Positions 33,745-42,612 of a stretch of 64,000 bases of DNA are shown in pieces. Positions within the stretch are counted from its first letter, which is position 1, and every line of letters starts with the position of its first letter. Both the position numbers and the translations under genes were made by a program. Origin of the DNA: Acidimicrobiales bacterium (lineage in GTDB: Bacteria; Actinomycetota; Acidimicrobiia; Acidimicrobiales; SZUA-35). The stretch covers positions 186,001-250,000 of the forward strand of contig JANQPB010000006.1 of assembly GCA_028285495.1 (NCBI GenBank), in the 5' to 3' direction. Under the pieces are notes generated by a model. The model worked only from the letters and a program-made list of their open reading frames with translations. It was not told the origin of the DNA and searched no databases.

Positions 33745-34602
33745 ATGTCTGCTGAGATCGAACGTTACGAGGCCGTCCTGTCGTCGACGCCCCTCGGTTG
33801 CCTGCTGCTGGATTCGGGGGTGATCCAGCTGGTCAACCCGGAGGCGGTCGAGACCCTGGGGATCCCGGTCGACCGGCTGGTCGGCGTTCCCCTGACCGAG
33901 CTGCTGGTACCGGACGACGAGGCCGGCTGCCGCGAGCTGCTGACCCGGGCGGTCGACGAACCGCTGATCCGGGCCAGGACGACGTCGGTCCGCCTGGCCA
34001 GAGGCCTGGCCCCCATGGAGCTGCTGGCCCGCTCCGTCGGCGACGGCCTGGTGATGGTCGGCGTCCGCTCGATGGCGGCCGAGCACCAGTACTCGGCCCA
34101 GGCCGGCGGCGCCCTGACCCACGACCTGGTGACCGGCTTCCCCGACCACTACCACGTGCTGTCCCAGCTCAACGACCGGCTGGCCATCCCCAACCGCAAG
34201 CCGCTCGCGCTGCTCGGCCTCTGGATCGACGACCTGCCGTCGATCGCCGACGTCAACGGCCGCCGGGCCCTCAACCGGGTCATGCGGGAGACGGGGCTCC
34301 GGCTCCAGGACCGCCTCCGTGGCCCCGACGTGCTCGGACGGTTCGACGAGACCGGCTTCCTGGTGCTGATGTCCAGCGAGGCCAGCGCAGACGAGCTCAC
34401 CGCAGTGGCCGAGCGGCTGCGGTCGGAGGTGGCGTTTCCCGTCGAGCTCGACCAGGGCCTCGTGTCGTTCTCGGCCAGCGTCGTCGTCGGGTCGATCACG
34501 AGCGCCCGGGTCTCGATCGAGCGGGTCCTGGCCCTGCTCGAGGCGGCGGCGAACCGGGCCGCCTCCAGCAAGGGCAACCGCACCGACTTCCTGTCGATCT
34601 GA
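33745..34602 (+). CDS. PAS domain plus degenerate GGDEF domain protein
   Basis: This 285-residue protein has an N-terminal PAS fold (about 5-110) and a C-terminal GGDEF-like fold (about 124-285; LTHDLVTGFPDHYHVLSQL). Where an active diguanylate cyclase has GG(D/E)EF there is GRFDETGF (198-205), so catalysis is unlikely. It may bind GTP or c-di-GMP, or act through dimerisation. There is no membrane helix, and the gene is flanked by unrelated metabolic genes. Confidence 0.8.
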   Translation: MSAEIERYEAVLSSTPLGCLLLDSGVIQLVNPEAVETLGIPVDRLVGVPLTELLVPDDEAGCRELLTRAVDEPLIRARTTSVRLARGLAPMELLARSVGDGLVMVGVRSMAAEHQYSAQAGGALTHDLVTGFPDHYHVLSQLNDRLAIPNRKPLALLGLWIDDLPSIADVNGRRALNRVMRETGLRLQDRLRGPDVLGRFDETGFLVLMSSEASADELTAVAERLRSEVAFPVELDQGLVSFSASVVVGSITSARVSIERVLALLEAAANRAASSKGNRTDFLSI

Positions 34603-34735
34603 CCCGGGTCCGCCCGTTCGCCCGGCGTTGGCTGGTCGCCACCGGTCGGCCCGGGTAACGTCACGACACGCCCAAGACCTGCGGCGAGACTGATCTCCAG
34701 GGCACCGGACCGGAGCCGACGACGGAGGAACGAGG

Positions 34736-35695
34736 TTGTCCAACGACGCGCCGATCGGCACCCCCTACGAGAAGGGCCTGTTCGAGGTGGCCGACGGGGT
34801 CCACGCCTACCTCCAGCCGGACGGTGGCTGGGGGTGGAGCAACGCCGGCCTGGTCGCCGGCGACGAGGGCTCGCTGCTGGTCGACACGCTGTTCGACCTC
34901 CGGCTGACCGCCGAGATGCTGGCGGCGATGTCGGCGGTGACGGACACCAGGCCGATCCAGACGCTCGTCAACACGCACGCAAACGGCGACCACTGCTACG
35001 GCAACCAGCTCGTCGAGGGGGCCACCGTCATCGCATCGGCGGCCTCGGCGGCGGAGATGGAGCAGCTGCCACCGGCCGCGCTGGCGGCGATGATGCGGGC
35101 CGACTTCGGTGAGACGACCAACGCCTACCTCCGGGAGGCCTTCGGGCCCTTCGAGTTCGACGGCATCGCCGCCCCGACCGTCGACCGCACGTTCAGCGGG
35201 CGGCTGACCGTCGAGACCGGTGGCCGGTCGATCGAGCTGATCGAGGTCGGGCCGGCCCACACCGCCGGCGACGTGCTCGTCCACCTGCCCGACCAGCGGG
35301 TGATCTTCACCGGCGACATCCTCTTCATCGACGGCACCCCGATCGTGTGGGACGGCCCGATCCAGAACTGGATCGATGCCTGCCGGGCGATCATCGACCT
35401 CGACTGCCAGACGATCGTGCCCGGTCACGGACCGCTGACCGATGCCGCCGGCGTCCAGGCCGTCGCCGACTACCTGAGCTACATCCGGGCCGAGGCCACC
35501 GCCCGCCACGAGGCCGGGATGCAGGCCGACGATGCGGCCCGAGACATCGAGCTCGGACCGTACGCCGACTGGCTCGACTGGGAGCGGGTGGTGATCAACG
35601 TCGAGGCGGTCTACCGGGAGCTGGAACCGGATCGCCCGCCGGCCGACGTGATGAACCTCTTCCGGGGCATGGCCGAGCTCAAGCTGCACAAGTGA
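34736..35695 (+). CDS. Metallo-beta-lactamase-fold hydrolase
   Basis: This 319-residue protein has the metal motif NTHANGDHCYGN (H81-x-N83-x-D85-H86), in which Asn replaces the second His. Later ligands are in GPAHTAGDV, FTGDILF and VPGHGPL. The substrate is unknown. The TTG at 34736 is the start, supported by GGAGGAACGAGG upstream. TAACGT at about 34657 may be the -10 box. An oxidoreductase gene follows 20 bp later in the same operon. Confidence 0.85.
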   Translation: MSNDAPIGTPYEKGLFEVADGVHAYLQPDGGWGWSNAGLVAGDEGSLLVDTLFDLRLTAEMLAAMSAVTDTRPIQTLVNTHANGDHCYGNQLVEGATVIASAASAAEMEQLPPAALAAMMRADFGETTNAYLREAFGPFEFDGIAAPTVDRTFSGRLTVETGGRSIELIEVGPAHTAGDVLVHLPDQRVIFTGDILFIDGTPIVWDGPIQNWIDACRAIIDLDCQTIVPGHGPLTDAAGVQAVADYLSYIRAEATARHEAGMQADDAARDIELGPYADWLDWERVVINVEAVYRELEPDRPPADVMNLFRGMAELKLHK

Positions 35696-35714
35696 CGGCA
35701 CGAGCGATGGCGCG

Positions 35715-36767
35715 GTGACCGAGCTCCGGGTCGGTTTCGTCGGCTGCGGCCTGATCGCCCGGCACCACGCCGCCAACCTCGCGGCCGACCCGAGGGCGGA
35801 GATTGTCGCCGTCACCGACCTCGACCGGTCGAGAGCCGAGCGGTTCTCGGCGGACGTGGCCCCCTCAGGCGCAGCCGCCGTGCTGGACGACGCCGAGTCG
35901 GTGATCCGGGCGAGCGACGCCGTCTACGTGTGCACCTGGACCAGCGCCCACCCCGAGGTGGTCGTCGCCGCGGCCGGGGCCGGTCTGGCCGTGTTCTGCG
36001 AGAAGCCCCTCGCCACCTCGCTGGCCGAGTCGGAGGCCATGACCGAGGCGGTCGAGCGGGCCGGGGTCACCAACCAGGTCGGCCTCATCCTGCGACGCTC
36101 GCCGGCGTTCCGGCTGCTCCACCACGAGCTGCGTCGCCCCGGCACCGGGCCGGTCATGAACCTGGTGTTCCGCGACGACCAGTACCTGCCGACGCAGGGG
36201 ATGTACGGGTCGACCTGGCGGGCCGATGCGGCCAGGGCCGGCGGCGGCACGCTGCTGGAGCACTCGATCCACGACCTCGACCTGATCGAGTGGCTGCTCG
36301 GCCCGATCGCCGAGGTGTCGGCCAGGCTCGGCTCGGTGCACGGCATCGAGGGGATCGACGACCAGGCCACGGTGACGCTGGTGGCCGAGAGCGGGGCCCA
36401 GGCGGCGCTGGTCTCGGTGTGGCACGACGTGCTCAGTCGACCGTCGCAGCGCCGGGTCGAGGTCTTCGCCAGCAACGCCCACCTGTCGCTCGAGGGCGAC
36501 TGGAGCGGTCCGGTCCGCTTCGACCGGTCGACCACCTTCGAACCGGACCCGGCGGCGACCGGGGAGCTGGCCGGGGCCGAGCTGGCGGCCGAGGCGGCCG
36601 CCATCGACGGCCTCGTCGACGACCCGGACCGGGCGTTCGTCACCGCCGTGCTCGATGGCGGTCGGGCCAGCCCGTCGTTCCGCGTCGCCCTGCGGGCCCA
36701 CGAGCTGGCCGACGCCGCCTACCGCTCGACCGCAGACGGCGGCCGGGTCGTCGACGTCCGGACCTGA
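35715..36767 (+). CDS. Gfo/Idh/MocA-family NAD(P)-dependent oxidoreductase
   Basis: This 350-residue protein has an N-terminal Rossmann site (RVGFVGCGLIARHH), the signature E96-K97-P98 (CEKPLA), and the C-terminal beta-sheet domain. Members oxidise or reduce sugars, inositols or related alcohols. The substrate is not readable. The GTG at 35715 follows the metallo-hydrolase stop by 20 bases, suggesting joint action on one pathway. Confidence 0.9.
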   Translation: MTELRVGFVGCGLIARHHAANLAADPRAEIVAVTDLDRSRAERFSADVAPSGAAAVLDDAESVIRASDAVYVCTWTSAHPEVVVAAAGAGLAVFCEKPLATSLAESEAMTEAVERAGVTNQVGLILRRSPAFRLLHHELRRPGTGPVMNLVFRDDQYLPTQGMYGSTWRADAARAGGGTLLEHSIHDLDLIEWLLGPIAEVSARLGSVHGIEGIDDQATVTLVAESGAQAALVSVWHDVLSRPSQRRVEVFASNAHLSLEGDWSGPVRFDRSTTFEPDPAATGELAGAELAAEAAAIDGLVDDPDRAFVTAVLDGGRASPSFRVALRAHELADAAYRSTADGGRVVDVRT

Positions 36768-36812
36768 GCCGTCTGGACCGACGCGGGGAACCGGCGCGGC
36801 GATCCCGACCAG

Positions 36813-37661
36813 TCAGCGCTCCAGCAGGGGGGCCAGGTCGTCGAGCGCCTTCAGCACCTCGTCGCGCGGGCCCTGGGGCAGGGCGAACACGGCCTCGACG
36901 ACGCCCTGGCCGGCCAGCTTGTCGAGCACGGCCGGGTCGGGCTTGCAGCCGAACACGCCGAGCCACAGCGACGCCGGATCCCGGTCGACCGCCTCGCAGG
37001 CGGTGACGATCTGGTCCCAGCCGGCGTCGAGCGGGTAGCGACCGCCGATCGGCATCCAGCCGTCGCAGAACTCGGCGATGTGGGCGGCGGTCTTCGGGCC
37101 GACGGCGCCGCCGAGGATGACCGGCGGGTGGGGCTGCTGGGTCGGCTTCGGCCAGGCCCAGCTCGGCGACAGGGTGACCTGCTCGCCGTCGAAGGCCGCC
37201 TCCTCCTCGGTCCACAGCGCCTTCATGGCCAGGATGCTCTCCCGGAGCCGGGCCCGCCTCGTCCCGTAGGGTCGGCCGTGGTCCTCCATCTCCTCGACGT
37301 TCCAGCCGTAGCCGACGCCGAACCGGAACCGGCCCCCCGACAACCGGTCGACCGATGCCACCTCCTTGGCCGTCCAGATCGGGTCGCGCTGGGAGACCAG
37401 GCAGATGCCGGTGCCGAGCCGGATCCGCTCGGTGGTCGCGGCAACGGCGCCGAGGGCGACGAACTGGTCGTAGGTCCGCCAGTAGAACTCGGGGAGCGGA
37501 GGTGCGCCCTCCCGGCCGCCCCATGGCGTGGTGCGATCGGTCGGGATGTGGGAGTGCTCGGGGAACCACAGCGAGGCGAACCCCATCTCCTCCGCCAACC
37601 GCCCGAGCTCGACCGGTTCGATCGTCTGGTCGGTCGGGAAGATCGTCAGTCCCAGGTCCAT
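36813..37661 (-). CDS. LLM-class (F420-type) oxidoreductase
   Basis: This 282-residue luciferase-like protein has MDLGLTIFPTDQTI at the start, SVDRLSGGRFRFGVGYGWN in the middle and HPPVILGGAVGPKTA later. It resembles the TIGR03619 branch of F420-dependent enzymes. The ATG at 37661 with GGAGG upstream is chosen over one at 37715. It converges with the oxidoreductase gene 45 bp away. Confidence 0.9.
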   Translation of the reverse strand: MDLGLTIFPTDQTIEPVELGRLAEEMGFASLWFPEHSHIPTDRTTPWGGREGAPPLPEFYWRTYDQFVALGAVAATTERIRLGTGICLVSQRDPIWTAKEVASVDRLSGGRFRFGVGYGWNVEEMEDHGRPYGTRRARLRESILAMKALWTEEEAAFDGEQVTLSPSWAWPKPTQQPHPPVILGGAVGPKTAAHIAEFCDGWMPIGGRYPLDAGWDQIVTACEAVDRDPASLWLGVFGCKPDPAVLDKLAGQGVVEAVFALPQGPRDEVLKALDDLAPLLER

Positions 37662-37737
37662 GTCTGCCTCCGAGCGGCCGTCGAGTGCGCTCATCTCACC
37701 ACATCGCTCCGGCACCGTCGAATGCCGGCGGCGCCCC

Positions 37738-38442
37738 TCAGCGGCGGGCGATCGCCTGGGCGACGTGGGGATTGCCGCCGAGCGAGGCGGTCAGCTGGGC
37801 GGGGAGCTCGTGGGCCAGGACGTCCCACATCCGGTCGAGCAGCTCGGCCGCCATCAGGTCCTCGACCTCGACCCCGAGGGGGGCCTGTCGCCGGAGCCCG
37901 TCGGCCACCGAGCGGATGCCGACCAGGGTGGCGGCGACGCCGAGATCGAGCGGGGCGGCGCCGGCGGCCCTGGCCGCCCTCACCCGCGACTCGGCGTCAC
38001 GGGCCAGCTGGCCGACCAGGCGGTCGACGACGGCGTCGTACTCGGCCCTGGCGCCGCGGGGGTGGCGGATCAGCAGGGTCTGGGTGGCGCTGCGGCCGGC
38101 CTGACGACTGAGCCGGGCCATCTGGGCCTGGACCCCGGCGACCCAGGCCTGCCGGCGGGAGCCGGTGCCCGGACGGGACGGCGGGACGACGATGCGCGGC
38201 GGCAGCTCGGGCACCCGGACCGTGACGTCGTAGAGGCGGCGGAGCCGGGCGTCGGACAGCACCCGCCACGCCTCGTTGACCGCCGCCATCGACCTCGACC
38301 CGTCGCTCCTCGACCGCTCGCCGGCGACGTCCGGGTGGTGCTCCCTGGCCATGCGACGGTAGGCGGCCCGCAGCTCGTCGAAGGAGCAGTCGGGGCGGAC
38401 ACCGAGGACCTCGTAGTGGGTCGGGTCCCGGATCGGCGACAT
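37738..38442 (-). CDS. J-domain protein
   Basis: This 234-residue protein has an N-terminal J domain (residues 8-70) with the HPD motif at H36-P37-D38, needed to stimulate Hsp70 ATPase. The C-terminal two thirds are helical, without the Gly/Phe or zinc-finger regions of DnaJ, so it is a type III co-chaperone of unknown client. ATG 38442 is used; the preceding GTG at 38445 is equally possible. No dnaK is in the window. Confidence 0.9.
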   Translation of the reverse strand: MSPIRDPTHYEVLGVRPDCSFDELRAAYRRMAREHHPDVAGERSRSDGSRSMAAVNEAWRVLSDARLRRLYDVTVRVPELPPRIVVPPSRPGTGSRRQAWVAGVQAQMARLSRQAGRSATQTLLIRHPRGARAEYDAVVDRLVGQLARDAESRVRAARAAGAAPLDLGVAATLVGIRSVADGLRRQAPLGVEVEDLMAAELLDRMWDVLAHELPAQLTASLGGNPHVAQAIARR

Positions 38443-38563
38443 CACCCCATTGTGGCCCGCGACGCGCCGGCCAACGACCCGGCTCCGCGAACATCTGCGG
38501 TCGCGCCCGGCCCCCCGCTCGGCCGACCCGGCCCACAGCCTGTCGTCACCCGGCCCGGATCCC

Positions 38564-38569
38564 TAAGCT
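38564..38569 (+). promoter_or_regulatory. Leaderless -10 box of the SCO6745-like gene
   Basis: TAAGCT lies six bases before the ATG at 38576. Confidence 0.5.
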
Positions 38570-38575
38570 CACGCC

Positions 38576-39349
38576 ATGGCAGACGAGACGAGCGACGTGT
38601 CGGCAGGGGAGCGGGTGGCCGAGGCCGTCGCCATCCCCGTCCTCGAGTACGGCCGGGCGTGGATGGCGGCGCCGGGAACGGCGGCCCGGGCCGGCGAGCT
38701 CGGCTTCGAGCACCCGATGGGGTTCTGGGTCAACGGCCGGGCCGGGGTGCTCGGCGCCGTCGACGGCGACGTCGCCGCGGCGGCGATCGGGTTCATGGCC
38801 CCGGACCTGACCGGACGGCTCTGGGAGGCGAGGCCGGCCGGCCTGTCGCCGATGGCGGCGACCGTCGCCTACGCCGAGGCGGCTGCGGCCTGGGGCCGGG
38901 AGACCCTGACCGGCGTCGCCGACGACGATCTGACCCGCCTGGCCGACCTCGCCGACCGGGTGTGCGCGGCGGCGCTGCCGTCGGTCGGGATCCTCTTCGC
39001 CGGCTGGCGGGCCCTCCCGACCCCGTCCGATCCGGCCGGAAGGGCCACCGTCGTGCTCAACGTCCTCCGGGAGCTGCGGGGTGGCGCCCACCTGAGTGCG
39101 GTCGACGCCGTCGGGATCGGGCCGCACGGCGCGATCCTGGCCGCCCCCGACCCGGTGCGGGGCGGCCAGGCCGGAGCCGAGCGGTTCGGTTGGCCCGAGC
39201 CCCACCCGCAGCCGGACCACGACCGCCGGGCCGAGGCCGAGCGGCTGACGACGGCGATCTGCGGGCCGGCGTTCGCCGCCCTCACCGAGGCGGAGGGCGC
39301 CGAGCTGATCGGGTTGGTCGGGGCCGCCCGGGCGGCGATGGACGGCTGA
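38576..39349 (+). CDS. SCO6745-family hypothetical protein
   Basis: This 257-residue all-helical, Ala-rich protein resembles the actinobacterial SCO6745 family (GFEHPMGFWVNGRAGVLG, SVGILFAGWRALP, VLNVLRELRGGAHL). The family has no proven function. There is no membrane helix or known catalytic motif. A TAAGCT box six bases upstream predicts a leaderless transcript. It converges with the enoyl-CoA hydratase gene. Confidence 0.75.
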   Translation: MADETSDVSAGERVAEAVAIPVLEYGRAWMAAPGTAARAGELGFEHPMGFWVNGRAGVLGAVDGDVAAAAIGFMAPDLTGRLWEARPAGLSPMAATVAYAEAAAAWGRETLTGVADDDLTRLADLADRVCAAALPSVGILFAGWRALPTPSDPAGRATVVLNVLRELRGGAHLSAVDAVGIGPHGAILAAPDPVRGGQAGAERFGWPEPHPQPDHDRRAEAERLTTAICGPAFAALTEAEGAELIGLVGAARAAMDG

Positions 39350-39394
39350 CCGGGGGACACGGCTCCGGCTGACCGGCGGCCCCTCGGCGGCTCC

Positions 39395-40168
39395 TCAGCG
39401 CCCCTTCCACTGCGGCGCACGCTTCTCGGCGAACGCCTTCGGACCCTCGATGTAGTCCTCGCTCTTGACCATGGCCCGCACGCCCTCGTATCGGGCGTCC
39501 TGGGCCGCCTCGACACCGGCGTGGGCCAGCCCCTGGTAGACCGCCTGCTTCGAGGCCCGGATCGACATCGGCGAGCACTCGAGGATCTGCCCGGCCCAGC
39601 GCCGGGCGGCGTCCATCAGCTGTCCGTCCGGCACGACCTCGTTCACGAACCCGAGCGCCTGACCCTCGGCCGCCGGCACGTGGCGGCCGGTCAGGATCAT
39701 CCCGAGGGCCTGCTTGGTCCCGATCTCGCGCGGGAGGCGATGGATCCCGCCGGCCAGCGCGGCCAGGCCGACCCGGGGCTCGGGCAGGGCGAAGGTCGCG
39801 CTCTCGGCGGCGATGATCAGGTCGCAGGCCAGCGCGATCTCGAAGCCGCCGCCCATGGCCACCCCGTTGACGGCGGCGATGACCGGCTTGTCGAGGTCGT
39901 AGCGGGCGGTCAGCCCGGCGAACCCGCTGCTCGGCTGGGCCGAGCGGTCACCACCCTCGGCCTGGTACTTCAGGTCGTTGCCGGCGCTGAAACCGCGGCC
40001 GGCGCCGGTGATGATGGCCACCCACGCCTCGTCATCGGCCGCGAACCGGTCGAAGACCTCGGCCAGCTCGGCGTTGGCCGGCGGGTGGAGGGCGTTGAGC
40101 CGCTCGGGCCGGTTGAGCGTGACGATCAGCAGGTTGCCGTCCATCTCGGTCGTGCAGAACTCACCCAC
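39395..40168 (-). CDS. Enoyl-CoA hydratase/isomerase
   Basis: This 257-residue crotonase-fold protein has the oxyanion-hole motif GFSAGNDLKYQ, and AMGGGFEIALACDLIIAAE, then FALPEPRVGL with a Glu near the usual catalytic position. It acts on acyl-CoA intermediates of fatty-acid or side-chain breakdown. The GTG at 40168 has GGAGGTG five bases upstream. It follows a thioesterase gene by 149 bp on the same strand. Confidence 0.92.
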   Translation of the reverse strand: MGEFCTTEMDGNLLIVTLNRPERLNALHPPANAELAEVFDRFAADDEAWVAIITGAGRGFSAGNDLKYQAEGGDRSAQPSSGFAGLTARYDLDKPVIAAVNGVAMGGGFEIALACDLIIAAESATFALPEPRVGLAALAGGIHRLPREIGTKQALGMILTGRHVPAAEGQALGFVNEVVPDGQLMDAARRWAGQILECSPMSIRASKQAVYQGLAHAGVEAAQDARYEGVRAMVKSEDYIEGPKAFAEKRAPQWKGR

Positions 40169-40317
40169 GGGACACCTCCAGGGTCTCGGGTCTCGGTTTC
40201 GCAGCGCAGCCGTGGCCGCCCCGGAGCGGCCATCGGTCACCACAGGACAGCACTCGCCGCAGCACGAGGCCAATCTCGATCGGGCCGACCGGTGGCCGGC
40301 ACCCGGACGGGCCGCCG

Positions 40318-41130
40318 TCAGTGGCGGCGCTCCCGCAGGAGCACCTCCTGGGCGATCGTGGCCACGTGGGTGCCGTCCGGTGCGAACAGGTTGCCGACCG
40401 TCATGCCCCTCGCCCCGGTCAACCCGTGGCAGTCCCAGTCGTAGAGGTGCCAGCGATCGGCCCTGGTCGGGTGGTGGAACCACATGGCGTGGTCGAGGCT
40501 GGCCCCCATGAACGCGTCGCGGTACTGCTCGCGGGGCACCTGGAGCGGGTGGATGCTCCTGGCCGAGTCGAACTGGACGGTGTCGGAGGTGAAGGCCAGC
40601 CCGCAGGTGTGCAGGCGGGGATCGTCGGGCAGGTCGTCGAGGAGGCGGACCCACCCCATCGACTGCCCGGCACCGGGATAGGACCGCATCGAGCGGCGCT
40701 CCATGATCCAGGGCCAGTTCTCCTCGGGGTGGGGTCGGATGTCCTCGGGCAGCGGGGCAAGGGGCATGCGGGCGGTCTGGACCTCGGCGTCCTCCTCCCG
40801 GCGGTGGAACGAGCACGAGAGGTGGAGGATCGCCCCGCCGGACTGGCGGGCGACCACGGCTCGGGTGCAGAAGCTGCGACCGTCGCGGAGCCGGTCGACC
40901 TCGAACCGGACCGGCTCGGTCGGATCGCCGCCCCGGATGAAGTAGGCGTGCAGCGAGTGGGGGGCGACCTCGGGGTCGACGGTCTGGAGCCCGGCCCAGA
41001 GAGCCTGGGCCACCACCTGGCCGCCGTAGATCCGGCCCCAGGCGTAGGCCGCGCTGACCCCGACCCAGGTGTCGGGCCCGTGCTGTTGCAGGGCGATCAG
41101 CGTCTCGAAGTCGGTCGGGGCCTGGTCCAC
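40318..41130 (-). CDS. tesB: Acyl-CoA thioesterase II (TesB-like)
   Basis: This 270-residue protein has a double hot-dog fold: the first half with WGRIYGGQVVAQALWA and RFEVDRLRDGRSFCTR, and the second with SLDHAMWFHHP. It hydrolyses acyl-CoA to free acid and CoA. Length and both halves match TesB. It probably works with the neighbouring enoyl-CoA hydratase in lipid turnover. Confidence 0.92.
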   Translation of the reverse strand: MDQAPTDFETLIALQQHGPDTWVGVSAAYAWGRIYGGQVVAQALWAGLQTVDPEVAPHSLHAYFIRGGDPTEPVRFEVDRLRDGRSFCTRAVVARQSGGAILHLSCSFHRREEDAEVQTARMPLAPLPEDIRPHPEENWPWIMERRSMRSYPGAGQSMGWVRLLDDLPDDPRLHTCGLAFTSDTVQFDSARSIHPLQVPREQYRDAFMGASLDHAMWFHHPTRADRWHLYDWDCHGLTGARGMTVGNLFAPDGTHVATIAQEVLLRERRH

Positions 41131-41187
41131 CCGGGACAGACTAGGCCCGGCCGTCGGCCCGGCGCTGATGGTCGTCGTGGAGCACGG

Positions 41188-42081
41188 TCAGAGCAGCCGC
41201 AGCTGGGAGGCCGGACGGCCCGGCTCGGGCAGCGGGGCCAGATCCGGCCGCAGCGCCGCCACCTCGGCGTGGAAGCGGCGGGCCAGCTCCGGGGCGACCA
41301 GGTTGTCCGGCGTGTGGACGAACACCAGCGGCGTCCGGCCCTCGTCGAGCCACGTGGCCACCTTCGGCACCCACTTGCTCCACCAGCCGGGGTTGGCCTC
41401 GGCGTCGGTCTGGCCGATGAAGCGGACGACCGGGTGGCGGCCGATGGCGACCGGACGCACGGGCAGACGGGGCTTGCGCTCGTGGGCCTCCTGCTCGGCC
41501 GGGGTGTCGCGGGGTCCGGCGAAGACCGCCCTGGTGTCGATGATGATCCGATCGGCCCCCCGTTCGGCCAGCAGGTCGTTGAGCCGTCGCTCGGTCGACC
41601 CGCCCTCGGCGAAGTCCGGATGGCGGACCTCGACCGCCCACGAGTGCTCGACCGGGAGCCCGGTCAGGAACCGGTCGAGCACCGGGAGGTCATCGGGACC
41701 GAACGATGCCGGCAGCTGGATCGAGTGGGGCGCGGCCCGAGGGCCGAGCGGGGACAGGCGATCGAGGAACTCGGCGACCTCCCGGTCGGCGTTGCGGAGC
41801 CGCCGGTCGTGGGTGACCGTGCGCGGTAGCTTGAACAGGAAGCGGAAGTCGGGTGGTGCGTCCCCGGCCCAGCGCTCGACGGTGGCCGGCTCGGGCAGCC
41901 CGTAGAACGTGGTGTTGCCCTCGGCCGCCGTGCACCACGTGCCGTAGGCCCGGAGCTCACGGCCGGGTGGCGTGTCCGGCGGGAAGTAGCGCCCGACCCA
42001 GTCCCGCAGGGCCCACATGGCGCAGCCGACCAGCAGAACCGGCCGGTCGGCGGCCCCACCGTCGCTCGCTCCAGCGGACAC
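41188..42081 (-). CDS. DUF72 (YecE-like) family protein
   Basis: This 297-residue TIM-barrel-like protein has the DUF72 motifs (AEGNTTFYGLPEPATVERW, FRFLFKLPRTVTHDRRL, SWAVEVRHPDF). The function of the family is unknown. The GTG at 42081 is six bases after TAGGTT and therefore probably leaderless. It is divergent from the microprotein gene. Confidence 0.88.
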   Translation of the reverse strand: MSAGASDGGAADRPVLLVGCAMWALRDWVGRYFPPDTPPGRELRAYGTWCTAAEGNTTFYGLPEPATVERWAGDAPPDFRFLFKLPRTVTHDRRLRNADREVAEFLDRLSPLGPRAAPHSIQLPASFGPDDLPVLDRFLTGLPVEHSWAVEVRHPDFAEGGSTERRLNDLLAERGADRIIIDTRAVFAGPRDTPAEQEAHERKPRLPVRPVAIGRHPVVRFIGQTDAEANPGWWSKWVPKVATWLDEGRTPLVFVHTPDNLVAPELARRFHAEVAALRPDLAPLPEPGRPASQLRLL

Positions 42082-42087
42082 GGGCGC

Positions 42088-42093
42088 AACCTA
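42088..42093 (-). promoter_or_regulatory. Leaderless -10 box of the DUF72 gene
   Basis: TAGGTT on the minus strand lies six bases before the GTG at 42081. Confidence 0.45.
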
Positions 42094-42119
42094 CCACGGC
42101 GAGACCGACCGCCGAGCAC

Positions 42120-42139
42120 CGAAGATGCTCGAATCTTCG
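42120..42139. promoter_or_regulatory. Inverted repeat between DUF72 and microprotein genes
   Basis: CGAAGAT-GCTCGA-ATCTTCG is a perfect 7-bp inverted repeat with a 6-base spacer in a lower-GC intergenic stretch. It may be an operator for either divergent gene, or a small hairpin in the leader of the microprotein transcript. Confidence 0.4.
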
Positions 42140-42254
42140 CGAATCCACAGCGAAGGCCTCCTTTTCTGCCCGAAGACTCTGGAAACCTCACCCCGCGATC
42201 GGACACGCTCATCTGACCGCACCCGGCGATGGGTTCACGAGGAGAAGCATCACG

Positions 42255-42395
42255 ATGGAAACCGGCTACGGCTTCAACGACGAGGACAGCCACGATCTCC
42301 ACTGGATGGAGGACTTCGACGATCTGACGGTCGACGACCTCCGCGAGCTGCCCCACTCGATGCAGCTCGGCATGGACCTCTCGGTCTTCGACTAG
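42255..42395 (+). CDS. 46-residue acidic microprotein
   Basis: This short protein is very acidic (about 14 Asp/Glu against one Arg) and ends in LGMDLSVFD. The ATG has a strong ribosome site (GAGGAGAAG) at eight bases, and a GC-rich hairpin follows the stop, so it looks like a real, separate gene. The middle LTVDDLREL resembles an amphipathic helix. I do not recognise a family. Possibilities include a protein inhibitor, a DNA mimic or a peptide precursor; none is supported by neighbours. Confidence 0.55.
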   Translation: METGYGFNDEDSHDLHWMEDFDDLTVDDLRELPHSMQLGMDLSVFD

Positions 42396-42417
42396 GCCCC
42401 GCCGGGTCGCCCCTTCG

Positions 42418-42437
42418 CCGCCCGGCCGATCGGGCGG
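42418..42437 (+). terminator. GC-rich hairpin after the microprotein gene
   Basis: CCGCCCG (42418-42424) pairs with CGGGCGG (42431-42437) around GCCGAT, 23 bases after the stop. There is no T tract, so termination is only suggested. Confidence 0.35.
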
Positions 42438-42612
42438 GGGGACCTCGGCGCCCTCGACCGAGCCGGGCGATCCGATCGACCGGTCGCCCGCCGCCGCACG
42501 GATCAGCGGCACCCCCGTCGCCAACCATGGCGAATCATGGCAGACTACCTGGACCACCTCGGCGGCAACGGCGGCGATCGTCGGCGATCGGCCGCTCGGG
42601 CAGGAACGGACC

